A stretch of 64,000 bases of DNA, taken from assembly GCA_947579605.1 (NCBI GenBank), contig OX388329.1, positions 1,513,153 to 1,577,152 on the forward strand, given 5' to 3'. The position numbers and the translations under genes are program-made. Under the pieces are notes generated by a model. The model was not told the DNA's origin and did no database searches. It saw only the letters and a list, made by a program, of their open reading frames with translations. Source of the stretch: Athripsodes cinereus. Taxonomy: Eukaryota; Arthropoda; Insecta; Trichoptera; Leptoceridae. Below, piece by piece: positions 22,571 to 34,529 of this stretch. The first letter of the stretch is position 1. Each line of letters begins with the position of its first letter.

Positions 22571-24210
22571 CAGTTCCTATCAGCATCGACAAGGTTTAAA
22601 ACGTGGATTTAAATAGCTTGAATCAAATGAGATTATTATTTATTTATTTGTTTAATCATACAAACGGCCAATGCCTTTTCACATAAAATCATACATTAAA
22701 CAAAAATAAAAAAAAATCGCAATTTTCTCATTCAAAGTATCAACAAACTACAAAAACAATAACATCACACTAATTCATCTACTTAATACTCTCATTTCTC
22801 CTGCACAACATCAGTTAAAAATACACAAAAAAAAAACAACAATAACAAACTCCACAAAGCAATTAGCAGAAAGCCGAATTAGTTAATCTTACAGCATATG
22901 TATAAAGTTCGGTTAATACTTATCGTCTCAATATAATAATCTGTTATTATTAATTAATTAATTCAGAATAAAAATAATTTGACATTCCATTCTCCCTACT
23001 CATTTTGCAATCAATAGATGAAGCGTGGAGGACGAATAATTTGATTATTAGAGCTGAGAATAAGTATTCATTAATACATTACAATGCCGGATTGTCAATT
23101 AGTTGTTCCTCCAACGCACACGCATTATTCAAGACAATATATTACCGTTGTATATATAATTATATACTTACTATTATCATCGCGGCATATTATAAGTATA
23201 TGATTATAAAATAAAACAATGTGTATTACGTGAACGCTTTTTGGCCGATCGATGTACGAATTTGACACGTTTCCTTATAAAGGAACCTGTACTGCCCAAA
23301 CGACCGTAGTAGCCCCTATGTACTTGGCCGAACCCGCGAGCGCATTGTACCTATGTCATCTTATTATTATTTAATTTGTCAACATAAAATACCTGGAGTG
23401 TTTCAGATTAGGCGAACATATTATTATTAGTCTGTTTTTTCAACGCTGATTAGGACTTGATCTTCATATATTATGTAGTCATTTCCAAATGTCCTCAATG
23501 TTCTTATATATATTATTAGATGTGGTTCATATGTTATAAACTGTTATCTATAAGTTATTTGGTACTCTCCCTACTGAAGTGTTGTGTAGTCTGGTGTTAA
23601 ATGTCCAAACAAAGCAAGCATTCAAATCCTAGACATCTTAGAAGCTTAGAAATTTGAGGGGTTCAAGAAAAGCTAAAAATACCTAATACTTATCTGAAAT
23701 TCCACTCGATATTGTTATTTTATTGAAGAACACAACAATAATTTGTATTCTGCGGTTTTGTGTACTGTCGCGTTCAATATATTGATTACATTCAAACTAT
23801 ATACAGACTTCTGTTGATTATGCGGTTGACCAATATAAATGCTACCTTCTAATCGCGTATTTAAGAGCGACATCTTTCCACGTCGTTCCCGACGATCGGA
23901 AATAGTTTTTATATAAACTTTCTTTCTTTCTATGTGAACATTTAATTTGCAGATAAACCATCTCGTGTATATCTTTTTTCTGTATTTTCCATGACATTGA
24001 TTGATTAAAAATAAACGATTTTTGATAATTTAGGTATATAGGTAAGTATATGAAAAAAAACACCGTTCAAATTTTTACAATATATTTATTTATTTATTTT
24101 ATTCTCCTTGCACATCATCACACACATAACAAAATATATCATATATATCAAAACACAACACAAAATATATCAAAACACATATATCTTTTTAAACACTTAC
24201 TGTTATACAT
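22571..24210. other. No gene recognised
   Basis: AT-rich. The stretch near 22640-22700 (TTATTTATTTATTTGTTTAA, then ACGGCCAATGCCTTTTCACA) resembles blocks at 39625-39700 and 53655-53715 and is probably a diverged dispersed repeat. Confidence 0.4.
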
Positions 24211-24214
24211 ACAT

Positions 24215-24290
24215 ACCATCACGCCGCTTCCCTCGCGGGGTAGGCAGAAAGGATCGAGCGCCACTTCCTTCTATCCTTGCATACAATTAC
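24215..24290 (-). pseudogene. LINE 3'-end remnant
   Basis: The minus strand reads CKDRRKWRSILSAYPARGKR, matching the C-terminal block at 5660-5790. It is followed by the TACCATCACG-type end (+ orientation). Only about 25 codons survive. Confidence 0.55.
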
Positions 24291-26079
24291 TGTTTCAGCC
24301 GTTTATTGTATAAATAATATTAAAAAGAAAAAGGAAATACAAGGAAACCTCGAAATATGATAAAGATTTCAATGTAACTTTGGTACCCCTTGAAGATTGT
24401 GTCGCAGCCCAGTCCAAAGTACATAACGGCGAGTAAAAGAGAGAGAGAGAGAGATCTTACATTTTAATATATATATATAGAGATATAGTTTTGTTCCTAG
24501 TAACGTAACTATCTGCATCACGATACCAACACACACGGAAATAAATCAACGACTTTGATTGCTTTTTGCAAATAAAATAATACAACCTAGTACATACAAA
24601 ATATCTTTCTAATAAATATTATTACAGTAATGTCCCACAGCTGTTCACCTTATAATAAATGTGAGTGGTGTAAAAGTGTATTGATCCGTTCGAATGTTTC
24701 GATTGTTGATTTGTATTTCAACTTCTTCCCTTCTTTCGCGGAGGTTGCATTTGAGTAGTAAATTGCCCGCACTCTATCATCAATAATTCTACATTTATGT
24801 TTTGATTGTTAAGTAAGTACATTGTATTTATTATTATTTTACTAGACTTTATGCCAGATGATTTTGTTGTTCGGAAATATTAAAAATATGCGGTAATGGT
24901 ACATACTCGTGTATACTAATTATTGAATCGGTCATTTGAGAAACCCCATAAGTCGGCAATATAAACTTTTCAGTTTTCACAAAAAAACTGTTTATTATAA
25001 AATATTGAATGAAATGTTGATATCTTACTCAAATGAAAATGTAACATACAATGTATTTTGTTATTAAACCTTTATTTTTTGTTAAAATATTTTATTTGTA
25101 TATTAATTTGTTAATTAAAAACCTTTGACTTATGTTGTTCCTCGAATGAACACCATTTCAGAAACCAAAAATCAACATTTTCATCCAATATTATTTATTA
25201 AACATCCAAAAATCACTCATTTTCATCATTTTCATCCACGTTAGTGGTTGGTGTTTATCAGCTGTGAATCTACATGAATGCATTTAAGTGTAGTAACAAC
25301 ATAAGTCATTGACTTGTGTTGTTTCTCTATTGAGTGGCCAAGTCAATCAGTTCAATTTGTATCAAATAGGTAAAATTTACTTGGTTTCTAAATGAAATAA
25401 CGTGCGTTTCAAGAAAAAGGACCCAACTCAAAAAAAATTTGGTAATTACTGTGTTTTTACTTAGGAGGGCAGAATATGTGTAATGTAATTATTGAATATA
25501 GTAAAACTCAAACATTTTGTTTATTTCTATAAATTAATACGGAGTTTTACAAAATGAACGTCAACTATGTTTTGTACCAATTAATTTTTTTTATCAGTTT
25601 TTACTGTTGTTGTCTGTAAAATTGTTTTTTCTACTTTGTTATATGTTTAACGTGGCTCACGCCGTGTACAAATGGTAAATAAATAAACTTAACAGAAAGA
25701 ATTACGTTTGAACGCACTGTAATATTTTTGTCTAATAATTTTGTATTGCGGTTGATTTCGTGTTTTTGGAAAATGCCCCCGAGCACTGAATGTTTGTACG
25801 TTGTTGGTATAACAAACCGGTATGTGGAAGAACAGGTCCCCGTAGCGAAGCGAATGGATCGCGAAGGCAGATGGCCTGCCACCGGTCGCGTTTATTATTA
25901 TCATCTGATAAATACAACCAGCACAGCCGCGGCGTCGAAACGTGGTCCATGTCTCTTGCAAGATTCAGCAATAACACTTACCACTTTTCAGGCATTACCT
26001 CATGAATAAACTATTGGATATAGATGCGTGCATTTCCTTTGTACTTCAAATCGATTATGAGTTGTGGATTGTACGATAA
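24291..26079. other. No gene recognised; GC-rich patch
   Basis: 25770-25960 is clearly more GC-rich than its surroundings and open in several frames on both strands. No frame resembles a known domain and no convincing splice sites frame it, so I do not call it a gene. Confidence 0.4.
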
Positions 26080-26600
26080 ACTGCAGTTTGTTCACACTAC
26101 AGCAGGGTTCCTCTTGACACAATCTAAATACGATTTTAATCTTGTGTTGATTTTAACCCTACGCTACAATGCGCTAAGTGACTAAAGTCAAAAATACGTG
26201 CATGCCAATCCCGCTGTAGCTGAGCTGAGGACAGTCGTTTTAAATATTACCTGTGAATTATTGTTGTATATAATTATAGAGAGCTACAATTCTTTGGATT
26301 GTTCTGCAACGAGTTTTTTCTTCTCCATTCCTCCCTATTTTCAGCTCGTCTCTTTAGTTCTACGTATGTGGCACAGTTCTGCAGTGTTACTCTTGACAAA
26401 ACTAAACACGATCTTAATCTAGTCTTGATTTTGATCATACAACGCACGAAGGGACTATGGTCAAAAACACCGCACTACAGCTAACGCGCGATCGGTTTGA
26501 GTGTATTTTTGGCCAATAGTCACTTCGTGCGTCGTATGATCAAGATCAAGATTAGATTAAGATCATGTTTAGTTTTGTCAAGAGTAGCCCTGCTGGTCCA
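26080..26600. repeat. Foldback repeat cluster
   Basis: Arms near 26388-26470 and 26508-26591 (TGACAAAACTAAACACGATC and its inverse GATCATGTTTAGTTTTGTCA, plus GCACGAAGGGACTATGG / CCAATAGTCACTTCGTGC) form a long imperfect inverted repeat. A diverged third copy of one arm is at 26110-26195. Probably an old MITE and its fragment. Confidence 0.6.
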
Positions 26601-26959
26601 TATAAGTGTCTCTTTGTCGGCCTCTACTATTTCTGCCTTCGGTTTTGCCCTCCGTATGATGATGTGCCTGATGTTTTGGCCAATCCAGTTAGCTTGTTGT
26701 TGGATGATTCTTTTAAGGAGAAAACTATGACATAACCTCAAGAATGTACCAGACATTGGTTATGCATTGATATTTTTGTGATATTTATCTAGTTTTATAA
26801 AATATATCTTCTTATTTCGACTTAAAAATTTATCAGGCGTCTATTAATTGTATCGAAATTGGTTTAGGTCTTAGGTTTACGTTGCACTATAAAATATGAT
26901 AGAACTAAAAAAATGATATTGTGGGTTTAACTTTTGTTACACTAAATAACTCACATGAT
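26601..26959. other. No feature seen
   Basis: No supported gene or repeat. Confidence 0.4.
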
Positions 26960-27222
26960 CGAATATCTAACATAACATAACATACATAGACAATTCACAC
27001 AGATCGAGCTAGTCCCAAACTAAGATGAATCTTGTATTATGGTTACTAACGCGACGATACACACATATACCTACAATGCACTACCTACACACATATACAT
27101 GTAACACCCAGCCCCAGGACAATTTGAAAAAGGTCATTCTTCACTTTGGCCTGGCCGGGAATCGAACCCGGGACCTCGTGATTCAAAGGCAAGAGCGTTA
27201 CCACCGCGCCACACCGGCCGAC
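26960..27222 (-). mobile_element. tRNA-derived SINE
   Basis: The head on the minus strand (27222 downward) contains an A-box-like TGTGGCGCGGTGG and a B-box GGTTCGATTCC inside a tRNA-like fold, the internal Pol III promoter of tRNA-type SINEs. The body ends in CTTAGTTTGGGACTAGCTC and an (ATGTT)n-type tail near 26970. A truncated copy of the tail is at 53959-54036. It is not a functional tRNA gene: acceptor-stem pairing is not kept and a long non-tRNA body follows. Confidence 0.75.
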
Positions 27223-27717
27223 TATTTAAATATGTACTATTTTTTTCATCATTACATTTTCCACAATTATCTTACAACCATCTGTATCATCTCTTGTTAA
27301 GTATTTATATAAAAATATATGGAGCCTATTAAATATGGCGCGATTCCCTATTGGATGGCAATGATATTATTGTGTTTTCCTACATACACGATAAAATAGG
27401 CTGAGATATACATCTTGTATTTCTGTCGATGCGAAGTAGAAGGCCTTAAAGGACAAAATTATTATTTTTAATTTAATAAATAAATTTTAAATGAATAAAA
27501 CAATAATAAAGTTATATTTCCAATAAGTTAGATTTTTAAAATTAGAACGTTTTCATCTACACTTGCAAGAATACGGTATCCCTAAATGTACCCTGAAGAT
27601 GCCTACAAGTGTCGAGTTTACAAATTCGAAAGTTTTCGCTTATACTTTTAGGAAAGTTCAGGGATGCTGTATCCCTGAAGATCACTATCAATATCCATTT
27701 TATTTTTGTCCGTCTTT
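27223..27717. other. No gene recognised
   Basis: 27560-27700 contains CCTGAAGA twice with loosely complementary flanks, but no gene or intact ribozyme core. Confidence 0.4.
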
Positions 27718-27850
27718 CTGTACCATCACGGCATATCCCACGGGTATGGGAGTCAGTAACTAAATTAAATGCAACCAACGTGCAAGCCTTTGTGCCGATA
27801 AAAAAATAAGATATTTAGGGTGAGTGGCATAGCTCGTCATTGCTAGAACA
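27718..27850 (-). repeat. SINE-like repeat, partial copy
   Basis: TACCATCACGGCATATCCCA, GGGAGTCAGTAA and the AGATATTTAGGGTGAGTGGC block follow the order of the element at 12690-12955. Confidence 0.6.
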
Positions 27851-28635
27851 GGTTAAATGTTTTATTAATAATAACACTTTATTGATAAAAAAATGAGCGT
27901 TTGGCGTGCTTATTCAATTGAAGGCAATATATTCCAATAAGAACACTTGTCTATTACGATAGAACATTCGAAACATTACAAAAAAGAGTGGAATATTGAT
28001 AAGAAAAGCATGCATGAAGAATCGCATGACAGCGACGTAACCGAAAAGTGTATGCCGGGATAGGAGTAAGTAGCGCTTTATCCTTTGTGCCTACTCCGAA
28101 AGTGAAGCGGCCTTATGGTGATAATGATGATACTATATAAATGTATTTTGTTCCTTTGAGATGTTTTAACTCTCGCATACAGATACAAAAAAAAATGTAA
28201 ACTTATTGTGTTTTGTAGAGGTAAGTACTTGCCAGTAGTAGTAGTAGTAGGCTGGTAGTTAGTAACTCACTCGCCCTCGCGTGTCCTTGCCGTGGCGTGC
28301 ACCTCGTCTCATTATTACTATTTACTATTGTAACCAATGTATGTATATAAACTACTAAGGCAGAGGACTAAACGCGACCGCGGCAAGAATAGAATCGTGT
28401 TCTAGATGAAGAAAAAGATAATGATGTATGCCTACATCTGGATAGTAATCATAAAGTCCGTCTGTAAATATTACGTTTATAAATATCTCCTTTATAAACA
28501 CCGTAATTAAACAAGACAGCGATAAAATAATACACCCTAAACGAGATATCACCCTTTAGACAGATTTTAGGCTCAAAATTTATACGTATATTGTTTGTTA
28601 AACATTTCTGAATATGATTCTGGATGATTTTGTTT

Positions 28636-28965
28636 TGACGCCGTTTAACAGTCTCTAGACCGTCTCAAGGGAGCCGGTGAAGAATGCTGTTTTCAATTTA
28701 CTTCTGAAGCTGGTGACAGTCTGATTGTCTCTTAATGCCACCGGTAAGCGATTCCACGTAACCGGTCCAACAACACCAAAAGCCCTCTCATAGAAGTTGG
28801 ACTAACCAGCTCTATTGGGCTCAGAAAGTCTATTCACAGCCAATTCCGAAGAGCGCAGAGATCTTCTAATGGTCAAGTCAAGGGGACAAAGCTCTGTGAG
28901 GCACGATGGTGCCATTTTGTTTATATCCTTGTAGACTAAAAGGCATATTTTGATTGTCCAATTAT
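28636..28965 (-). pseudogene. CR1/L2-like LINE C-terminal remnant
   Basis: The minus strand reads AFLVYKDINKMAPSCLTELC, then TIRRSLRSSELAVNRLSEPN, a stop, then FYERAFGVVGPVTWNRLPVA, LRDNQT and FRSKLKTAFF. This is the usual C-terminal block of CR1/L2-type reverse transcriptases (LRSS...RAFSVAAPxLWNxLP...FKxxLK). One stop interrupts it and the palm is absent, so it is an old 5'-truncated copy. Confidence 0.8.
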
Positions 28966-29261
28966 TATATTCTAAATGTACAACTCCATGCTTTCGTTCC
29001 AGGTTCCAGTGAGTTAAGAGCTGTTTACATGGATTGAATTTTTCTCGTCTCTTTGAAATATTTTATCTCGCGGTTTCATGGTCGTAATGGTATATTTACT
29101 CCATTCCTCTCTGCGCTAATTTATTATATTTATAACAAGCGTATGTAACCCGGCATCGCTCGGGTTTAATTAAATAGAAAACCTTGCAAATACATGGGTT
29201 AAAACAACAAAATCTTATTGAAAAAAAAACGGAGTAAGCACTTACGTGGATAAAAGAAGTA

Positions 29262-30050
29262 AAAAGCTCTTCCCAATGAGAAAACTTAATTTTTGACTCC
29301 CTACATGCCCATAGCTTAGTAACAATAAATAGGTAGGTACCTACATCATAAAAAGCATTGCAAATCTCTAAATGAAAAATCTTGAAGTTTGATACCTCAC
29401 ATGCCCATATTTAGGTAAAAAAAATAGGTAGGTACCTACATCGAAAAAAGTGCTGAAAAACTCTTCCCAATGAAAAATCATGAAGTTTGATACCTCACAT
29501 GCCCATACTTAGGTAAAAAAAATAGGTAGGTACCTACATCGAAAAAAGTGCTGAAAAACTCTTCCCAATGAAAAATCATGAAGTTTGATACCTCACATGC
29601 CCATACTTAGGTAAAAAAAATAGGTAGGTACCTACATCGAAAAAAGTGCTGAAAAACTCTTCCCAATGAAAAATCATGAAGTTTGATACCTCACATGCCC
29701 ATATTTAGTTAAAAAAAATAGGTAGGTGCCAACATCGAAAAAAGTGCTAAAAACCTCTTCCCATTGAAAAATCTTGAAGTTTGACACCTCAGATGTTCAC
29801 ATTTATGTAAAAAAATAATAAGTAGGCACCTACATGGAAAAAAAAGTACTAACAACCTCGTCCCGATGAAAAAGCTTGAAGTTAAGAATTCCACATATTG
29901 GTAGGTACCTACATGGAAAAAGTGCTAAAAACCTCTTCCAAATGAAAAATATGTGAGCTCGACACCTCGAAAGCTCATATTTTATTTAGAAAAATAGGCG
30001 GGTACCTACGTGCAAAAACTACTAAAAACCTCATCTTAATGTAAAAACTC
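29262..30050. repeat. 98-bp tandem repeat array
   Basis: About eight units. Three consecutive units starting near 29375, 29473 and 29571 are nearly identical and the outer ones are diverged. Each unit contains AAGTTTGATACCTCACATGC, ATAGGTAGGTACCTACATCG and AAAAACTCTTCCCAATG. Two diverged units occur inverted inside the MITE at 32166-32691. Confidence 0.85.
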
Positions 30051-30865
30051 GAAGATTGTCATCCCAAATTTATAAAAGACATAAAGGGTAAACATCCCTT
30101 TTCGTGAAAAAATTGTAGGCACATAAATGTTAAAATATTATAATTGTCCACATTCGAATTTGTATTTTTGGTTTGCAGTGCATAAATGGGTATTTGCTAT
30201 GAAATTAAAAAAAGTCAAGAATAAATTGTCATATAAGTATTTACTCTTTATTCCCAAAAAACCTTAAAAATGGATTATCTGCATCCTTCAATATTTCAGA
30301 ATATTTTACTATCAAATATTTCATAATTTATGTAAAAAATATTAGGTGAAAATAAATAGGTTCCCACTCATTGAAAATCATTTAACATTGTTTATGGATT
30401 TTATAGGTAAAACTATTATTATTCTACAGTATAGTTTTCTATGGTTTCATAATGTCTTCCATTATGAAAATAGCCCAATATGTCAAAAATATGCAATTTT
30501 TATTCACGTAATTCAAGAGCTTTTCTCATTAGCAAACACAATATTTTATTACGAAAATAAACCCTAAATATTTAGTTTCAGAATTGTTGTATTTATTGTT
30601 ACATCCATTTTGATATTAATTCAATACAATGAAAAATGTTTGACTGTGAATATTGCTATTTACTAAATCTTGCATTAATTTTACATACATTTTGTTGCTA
30701 ATTTTGTGACATGGTCGCATTAAAATTAAAATATCTTTATCAATACGTAAGATATTTAAAATGTTTTTAGCCTTAAACCTGCCCAGAAGATGAGACCTTG
30801 TATAGAGTGTATTATTTTACTTCGGTCTTTCCTAATTTCCGAGTCCATTAAGGACATACGTACAT

Positions 30866-30892
30866 ACATACATACATACATACATACATACG
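30866..30892. repeat. (TACA)n microsatellite
   Basis: Seven or so TACA units inside the shared 0.45-kb repeat. The copy at 13510 has only a CATACG pair here, so the tract expanded after dispersal. Confidence 0.85.
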
Positions 30893-30920
30893 AACGGACT
30901 CAAATATTTATGTGTGGATT

Positions 30921-31509
30921 AATTATTATAGTATCTTAAATTCTGTTATGATTCATTGCCCTCCCAAATAAGGAAGACTGCTTGATCACTTAAATACATT
31001 AACAGACGTAGTCATAAAGAGACTTGGCTTACTGACAGGTCTGAAGTTTACTATGACTACATGTTAAAACCTTACGCAAAAAATCTTATTCCTGGTTAAA
31101 TATATTTTATGCTCTACATTTTGCACACTCAATATTATTCCGTTATTTTTGATTTTTCATCTCATTAAGAATTAACTTCGTATTTTTGAATCTTGGACAA
31201 CAGCGGACACTGAAAATGTGTTCATGGAAACTTTTCTTTTCAAAATGTTAGAATTGACATTTAATTTTTGAGGAATATTATGTGACTTTGCTTCTATACA
31301 CCTCATTTATGAATAATAATATGTCAGACTCAAATTAGAAACATTGCTTATATAGACTGGCCAGTTCCATGGCTCAACAAGTAAAAATGTCTTATCTTAG
31401 AGAAACCACCATTTGTGTAATTTTGGTTTATTTATATTATGCTTTAAATACACAACAGAAAATGAAATATAGGTACTATATAATAATCGCACTGTTAAAG
31501 ACACATACA
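30921..31509. other. No feature seen
   Basis: No supported gene or repeat. Confidence 0.4.
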
Positions 31510-31511
31510 TA

Positions 31512-31641
31512 CCGTCGTTGCATATTCAAAAAGGGGCATGTGAATTCATAAATGTTTTGACATTTCTAGAATAAACTGCTTATAATAATGTGTGCAAATA
31601 AAAATGTGCGCACATGTCTCTTTTTGAATATGCAACGACGA
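31512..31641. mobile_element. 130-bp TA-flanked MITE
   Basis: The terminal repeats CGTCGTTGCATATTCAAAAA and the inverse TTTTTGAATATGCAACGACG extend to GGGGCATGTG/CACATGTCTC. TA flanks both ends. Very small, no coding capacity. Confidence 0.75.
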
Positions 31642-32163
31642 TACGTTGTTCTGTTTAATAACTAAGCAATTTTAAATATTTATTTGTGGAATTGAAAATA
31701 AGTAAATATATTTCCCATACCGAAATATTTAATTTATTAAGAGAACCGCGTATTTTTGACAGTTGTTTGTGGAATTGGAAGAGTGGCTTAGCAATTAGGT
31801 AAAAAATTAATATTATGCAACTGAACACTAGATATGATTTCGAATAATGTGTTATTTAATCAAGTCTAATAGTTGGAATATAGCGGTTATTCCGAATAAT
31901 GTGTTACTTGATCAAGTCTTAATGGTTGGAATAAAGGGGTTATTCCTTATTTGTTAGTACAGAACAATAATACATTATTATTTTATTATACTTTGTTCAT
32001 CAATCTACCGCGCACTAAATCATTATTATAAATACAAATTATAATGTTATGTATCTTTTTATAATCAATATAACTGAACTGAGTGATTTCCAATACTCAT
32101 TGAAGCGTAATGGTTTTTCTCTTTATCCTATATCAGATCAGACAAGATGTTTTTAAACACGAT
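31642..32163. other. No gene; short duplicated block
   Basis: 31840-31895 and 31888-31945 share CGAATAATGTGTTA..TTAATCAAGTCTAATAGTTGG-type sequence, a diverged tandem duplication of about 50 bp. Nothing else is seen. Confidence 0.45.
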
Positions 32164-32165
32164 TA

Positions 32166-32691
32166 GTGATGGGAGAAGAGAAAATTCTCCAAAGAAATTT
32201 CTCAAGAACGAGGAATTTCTTCGAGAATTTCTCCTCTGATGTAAGAGAAATGTCTCTGCATAATTTTTCTTAGTGGTATTATGACCTTTCGCCCAGTACA
32301 CTTCGCAGCCAACCCGATTGATTCAAAAATTTGTGGGGCTGATTAAGGCCCAAATCAGAGGTTATTAACACTTTTTTCCATGTACGTACCTGCATTTTTT
32401 TTTAACTTAAATATGGCCATGTGGGGTGTCAAATATCAAGATTTTTAATCAGTTTTAGCAGTTTTTTCTATGTACGTATCTAACATTTTTTTGTTTCCAT
32501 AATTAACTGTAGCCATATTGGTGATAAATTGTCTCAACATTTGTACATTGTTATTGATTGATTGAATAAATTGTTTATTATTTTTATACTGTTAAATAAA
32601 AAATAAAAAAAAAATTCTCGGTAAATTCTCTACTTCGAGAAATTTCTCGGTAAATTTCTTGAAAAATAATTTCTTGAGAATTCCACAACAC
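32166..32691. mobile_element. TA-flanked MITE containing inverted satellite units
   Basis: TIRs GTGATGGGAGAAGAGAAAAT and (right, inward) GTGTTGTGGAATTCTCAAGA, flanked by TA. Many TTCTCGAGAA-type short palindromes lie at both ends. The centre (about 32365-32560) carries two diverged units complementary to the 98-bp array at 29262-30050. No transposase. Confidence 0.7.
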
Positions 32692-32754
32692 TATTAAACA
32701 CGATATCGTCGGTAGTCTTATGAGATGTACTATGTGTCAATTTTGTTTCTAAAG

Positions 32755-32960
32755 TTAGAATAAGGTTGCTCCCCTCTCTTCACGCTTTCAAGCAAGCGTT
32801 CAAGGACCACTTTGCCACTCAATATTCTGCATCCAAATCCCTTTTCCTACCTATTCTTCTACCTTGTATCCACTTCCTTTCTTCTCCTTCCTTAAATGTT
32901 TTTTTTTCTGAACGTTTTGTGAAATTGGGTTCGTTTGAAGAAGTCGTGCCTCCGCGATGA
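32755..32960 (+). pseudogene. Possible LINE C-terminal scrap
   Basis: The frame LPSLHAFKQAFKDHF...YS resembles the FKxxLKxH end of LINE proteins, but the match is short and the rest is uninformative. Weak call. Confidence 0.25.
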
Positions 32961-33580
32961 ACTCGCCTTCTGTACCTATATTGATTGTATATAAAATAAT
33001 TGTATTTCTTTGCAAAATTACTTGTAATCAATATAAAGTAAAGAATAAATAAATATCGTTACTTAGTCATTCGTCTTGTAAGCCGGGACTACCGATGGAG
33101 TAATCCATACCCTGAGATATCCACGGAAAAAGTTATTGAGAAAAAAATAATTTCTTACATGATGCTTTTTCTCGGATAATTCGTGAAAGCTTACATAAGC
33201 TCCAGAAGTGTGTGAAACTTTTCGAATTATGCCTAGAAATTCATATAAGATACTTTCCACGTAACGAATCAGATACATAAGAAATGTCATCCAGTAAAAC
33301 AGTTTTTTTTATCTTATTTAAAATCTTGATAAATGCACTTAGGAGGTTTTATCAGTACACCGATGATATAATACACTCAGTAATCTTGAAGCATCTATCA
33401 TTATATAACGTAAATTATTTTATACACATAATATATTATTTATAATATCGTTCTGTACTGCCCACACTAAAAGTTACAAGTCAAAGACATTAAATTTGTT
33501 GTTTTGCTTTACTTATAGTCATCCATTCATTCATTCATTCCTATCATCACGGCATTTCCTACGACATTTACATGGGATGG
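32961..33580. other. No feature seen
   Basis: No supported gene or repeat. Confidence 0.4.
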
Positions 33581-33583
33581 TTA

Positions 33584-34196
33584 CACTGAGAAAAATACTA
33601 ACGAAATTTCACAACGAATCATTGGTACTAACTATCAGATTAGGACCAGAGATAGTAGGTACAAACGATTCATTAGTAGGTACGTATCTATAATATTAAC
33701 TCTTTGCAAACAGTTCGTTAGTAAATTTACCAATGATTTGTTTGAGAAAAGTTAATATTACAGATTCGTACTAATGAATCGTTTGTACTATCTCTGGTCC
33801 TAATCTGATAGTCTCTTCTTCTTCTTCTTCCTAGCCTACTCCCGTCCACTCCTGGACGAAGGCCTCCTCCATCGCCTTCCACGCCGCTCTATCTTGGGCT
33901 CTTATTTTATAATGCGGCATCTTGGTTGTTGTTTTGGAGGGTTTGTTGGCGTTTCCTCACCACGCTTGCCATGCGGGTTGGTGAGTCGCAGTATCCTGGA
34001 GGTTCGGGTGTTTTGTGAACTTTTCCGGATTTTAATTGATGCAGCTGCTGCCCTACATCATGGAACCATATCACATCATATTTGGTACGGTGGTATGGGG
34101 ATTTTCGAGGTTGCCTTCCTTCCTGGGGGAAAAGCTGTAATAATCTGATAGTACGTACCAATTATTCGTTGTGAAATTTCGTTAGTATTTTTCTCA
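33584..34196. mobile_element. MITE split by a LINE insertion
   Basis: Left terminus ACTGAGAAAAATACTAACGA (with AAATTTCACAACGAAT) is inverted at the right (ATTCGTTGTGAAATTTCGTT, AGTATTTTTCTCA). Inside, GTACAAACGATTCATTAGTA pairs with TACTAATGAATCGTTTGTAC. The 33813-34140 segment is a later insertion, so the MITE itself is about 275 bp. Target duplication is not clear. Confidence 0.7.
33813..34140 (-). mobile_element. 5'-truncated LINE insertion
   Basis: Flanked by a perfect 12-bp duplication TAATCTGATAGT (33801-33812 and 34141-34152). Minus-strand translation near 33825-33905 gives KAQDRAAWKAMEEAFVQEWT, the typical last residues of a LINE polyprotein, followed by a (GAA)n tail. The rest of the 328 bp is not recognised. 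The target duplication and terminal truncation mark target-primed reverse transcription. Confidence 0.8.
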
Positions 34197-34388
34197 ACGA
34201 ATTAGTTAGAGTTAGAATTGAAGATGTCAAATGTCTTGTACATGATAATAATGTATATTTACAGGACAATTTATTGATCGCTGTTTACTCATAACATGAC
34301 CATTGTGTGAAATAAAATTAACCATTAATTGCCTAACATCCCTTAATATCTTCTGTATATATAGACGTTGTTTTCTCTTGTAAATTTA

Positions 34389-34452
34389 GTTTATACTCCG
34401 CCCTGATGATGACAATGTATTGGTGAAAGCGCTAGGCGTAATTGTAGTATAC
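34389..34452 (+). ncRNA. Hammerhead ribozyme-like core
   Basis: CTGATGA is at 34403-34409, GAAA at 34425-34428, the palindromic helix III GCGC at 34429-34432 and the UH site TA at 34433-34434. Helix I is CGCC (34399-34402) with GGCG (34435-34438), plus five further pairs between TTATAC and GTATA beyond an internal loop. Helix II (34410-34424) is weak (CAAT/ATTG with a mismatch). A relative of the element at 22289-22560, without a clear left arm or target duplication. Confidence 0.55.
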
Positions 34453-34529
34453 TTTGGTATACATTAATATGAAACATAAAACAGTGTTTTTTTTATATTT
34501 TATATTATTAAAATGTTGTTTCACAATGT

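Larger units (their letters stand above)
29149..30920 (-). mobile_element. Putative non-autonomous Helitron-like element
   Basis: Starts (in + coordinates) with the hairpin ACCCGGCATCGCTCGGGT at 29149-29166, similar to the 3' hairpin near 2430. It continues through a tandem array and ends in the 0.45-kb repeat shared with 13100-13560 and 56540-56690. A CTRR end before the hairpin is not clear here and the 5' end is not located, so the class call is tentative. Confidence 0.35.

Noticed and set aside
25728..26009. 93-codon ORF as a gene
   Set aside because: Overlapping ORFs of similar size on both strands reflect GC content; no domain, no convincing splice or start context.
27144..27222. Functional tRNA gene
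   Set aside because: A and B boxes exist, but the acceptor stem does not close and the sequence continues into a SINE body with a repeat tail.
27590..27700. CCTGAAGATGCC...TTCGAAAG as another hammerhead
   Set aside because: The spacing between CTGAAGA and GAAA is too long, no helix II forms next to the core, and no UH site with pairing flanks follows.
29149..30920. Firm Helitron assignment
   Set aside because: The hairpin is present, but no CTRR end or TC start could be fixed, so it is listed only as tentative.
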